Positions 62,762 through 64,000 of a stretch of 64,000 nt of DNA are shown here, piece by piece. The DNA lies in the NCBI GenBank assembly GCA_948099385.1, contig CANUEZ040000206.1:434001-498000 (forward strand), written 5' to 3'. The notes below the pieces were generated by a model that saw nothing but the letters and a program-made list of their open reading frames with translations, did not search any database and had not been told where the DNA came from. How positions within the stretch are numbered: position 1 is the first letter of the stretch; each line of letters opens with the position of its first letter. The DNA is from Fasciola hepatica. Its lineage: Eukaryota > Platyhelminthes > Trematoda > Plagiorchiida > Fasciolidae. The position numbers were made by a program, and so were the translations under genes.

Positions 62762-64000
62762 CTCGTCTTCTGACTTGTACACTCCGATGATCTTTTATGT
62801 TCAATAGGATCTAATTTGAATCGTCTCGATTGTGGATGGATACTGTTGATTGAAGTGCCGACAAATGAATGAGAATTGTCATTTCTCGTAGTTATTCGTG
62901 TCTGGGTCACTGCTAACCCAACGAACAACGAGTTTGCATTTGCAAGCGCTCATCTCTTATTCATAGTCAGTAAGTAGTATGTGAACGTGTGTGTGGACGA
63001 CATTTTGGATGAAACCCATGACCGGTTTGGCGGTTGTTGCCGCTCATCAGCTATGCGTACTCGGTACTCCTATGCCCACTCGTCTTCTGACTTGTACACT
63101 CCGATGAACTTCTATAATCACTAGGATCTAATTTGAATCGTCTCGAGTGTGAATGGATACTGTTGATTGAAGAGGCGACAAATGAATGAGAATTGTCATT
63201 TCTCGTAGTTATTCGTGTCTGGGTCACTGCTAACCCAACGAACAACGAGTTTGCATTTGCAAGCGCTCATCTCATATTCATAGTCAGTAAGTAGTATGTG
63301 AACGTGTGTGTGGACGACATTTTCGAGGAAGCACATGACCGGTTTGGCGGTTGTTGCCGCTCATCAGCTATGCGTACTCGGTACTCCTATGCCCACTCGT
63401 CTTCTGACTTGTACACTCCGATGAACTTCTATAATCACTAGGATCTAATTTGAATCGTCTCGATTGTGAATGGATACTGTTGATTGAAGAGGCGACAAAT
63501 GAATGAGAATTGTCATTTCTCGTAGTTATTCGTGTCTGGGTCACTGTTAACCCAACGAACAACGAGTTTGCATTTGCAAGCGCTCATCTCATACTCATAG
63601 TCAGTAAGTAGTATGTGAACGTGTGTGTGGACGACATTTTCGAGGAATCACACGACCGGTTTGGCGGTTGTTGCCGCTCATCAGCTATGCGTACTCGGTA
63701 CTCCTATGCCCACTCGTCTTCTGACTTGTACACTCCGATGATCTTTTATGTTCAATAGGATCTAATTTGAATCGTCTCGATTGTGGATGGATACTGTTGA
63801 TTGAAGAGGCGACAAATGAATGAGAATTGTCATTTCTCGTAGTTATTCGTGTCTGGGTCACTGCTAACCCAACGAACAACGAGTTTGCATTTGCAAGCGC
63901 TCATCTCATACTCATAGTCAGTAAGTAGTATGTGAACGTGTGTGTGGACGACATTTTCGAGGAATCACACGACCGGTTTGGCGGTTGTTGCCGCTCATCA
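62762..64000. repeat. 3' segment related to 58009-59274, cut by the window edge
   Basis: Four monomers (B with GAAGTGCCGAC, D, D with CTGTTAACCC, B with GTGGATGG) repeat the order seen from 58009, at a 15-monomer offset. CTCTTATTCATAG near 62955 corresponds to CTCTTATACATAG near 58203. The last monomer, from 63713, is truncated by the window end after 288 bp. The array continues beyond. Confidence 0.75.

Larger units (their letters stand above)
1..64000. repeat. 317-bp satellite DNA tandem array, whole window
   Basis: The same 317-bp unit recurs head to tail from the first to the last base, with all copies in one orientation and no interruption. Anchors such as CTCGTCTTCTGACTTG recur at 1, 318, 635 and so on to 63713. 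The window holds 201 complete monomers and a 288-bp partial one. The net phase shift over 200 periods is only -5 bp, explained by four small indels. Copies differ by a few percent by eye, mostly at recurrent positions. GC is about 44%. The array extends beyond both window edges, so its full length is unknown. Arrays of this size and homogeneity are typical of eukaryotic satellite DNA near centromeres, telomeres or other heterochromatin. That location is inferred, because nothing unique flanks the array. The family is not one I recognise. Confidence 0.99.

Noticed and set aside
1..64000. About 180 minus-strand open frames of 64 codons, one per monomer
   Set aside because: They begin with TTG, not ATG. 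They are broken in 23 monomers: stops from type C blocks, from GATTTAAG, CTCCTATG, GAATCATC and other variants, and one lost start near 4285. Broken versions are themselves amplified. Because 317 is not a multiple of 3, no frame continues through successive monomers. They are by-products of the repeat.
1..64000. CRISPR array
   Set aside because: The unit is 317 bp, far longer than a CRISPR repeat. There are no unique spacers between conserved short repeats, and the whole unit is repeated.
1..64000. Tandem rRNA, 5S rRNA, tRNA or histone gene cluster
   Set aside because: The monomer has no recognisable 5S or tRNA internal promoter boxes, no tRNA fold and no histone coding frame. It is also too short for an rDNA unit.
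1..64000. Transposon or retroelement remnants inside the array
   Set aside because: No insertion breaks the 317-bp phase. Only three 2-bp losses and one 1-bp gain were found. There is no target-site duplication, poly(A) run or coding remnant.

Overview
The whole window is one uninterrupted head-to-tail array of a single 317-bp tandem repeat (satellite DNA), running off both edges. Taking the monomer to start at base 1, there are 201 complete monomers plus a 288-bp partial one from 63713 to the end. All copies lie in the same orientation. I found no unique sequence, mobile element, protein gene, RNA gene or CRISPR array. Reading frames repeat every 317 bp on the minus strand (about 64 codons). 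They open with TTG rather than ATG, are broken in 23 monomers, and cannot run between monomers because 317 is not a multiple of 3. I read them as by-products of the repeat.

The setting looks like a eukaryotic satellite block of centromeric, pericentromeric, subtelomeric or other heterochromatic type. I do not recognise the family and cannot name the organism. Monomer GC is about 44% by hand count. CpG is not depleted (19 per monomer, observed/expected about 1.2), which argues against strong long-term germline CpG methylation decay.

Monomers differ by a few percent, mostly at a limited set of positions. Variants travel as blocks, especially monomer positions 24-44 (types A, B, C and D below) and 246-258. 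Using these markers the array divides into zones: a mixed zone with B-C-A trimers (1-13314); a nearly perfect 1268-bp tetramer duplication (13315-15850); dimer and 1585-bp pentamer repeats (18070-24090); tetramer repeats (24091-27260 and 28846-32967); a large duplication of 11 monomers with a nested 951-bp trimer duplication in its second copy (33285-41843); a mixed mosaic zone (41844-51034); a 1902-bp hexamer duplication (51035-54838); a 1585-bp pentamer duplication (55156-58325); and a trimer-rich 3' zone (58958-64000).

No single higher-order period governs the array. The picture is local, repeated, partly nested amplification in multiples of the monomer, as expected from unequal exchange or replication-based copying, plus short block exchanges resembling gene conversion. 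Only four length changes were found in about 200 monomers. Type A means the block reads ATGATCTTCTATAATCACT at monomer positions 26-44; B reads ATGATCTTTTATGTTCAAT; C begins CGTGACC and ends TTGTTCAAT (positions 25-44); D is A with GATGAACTTC.
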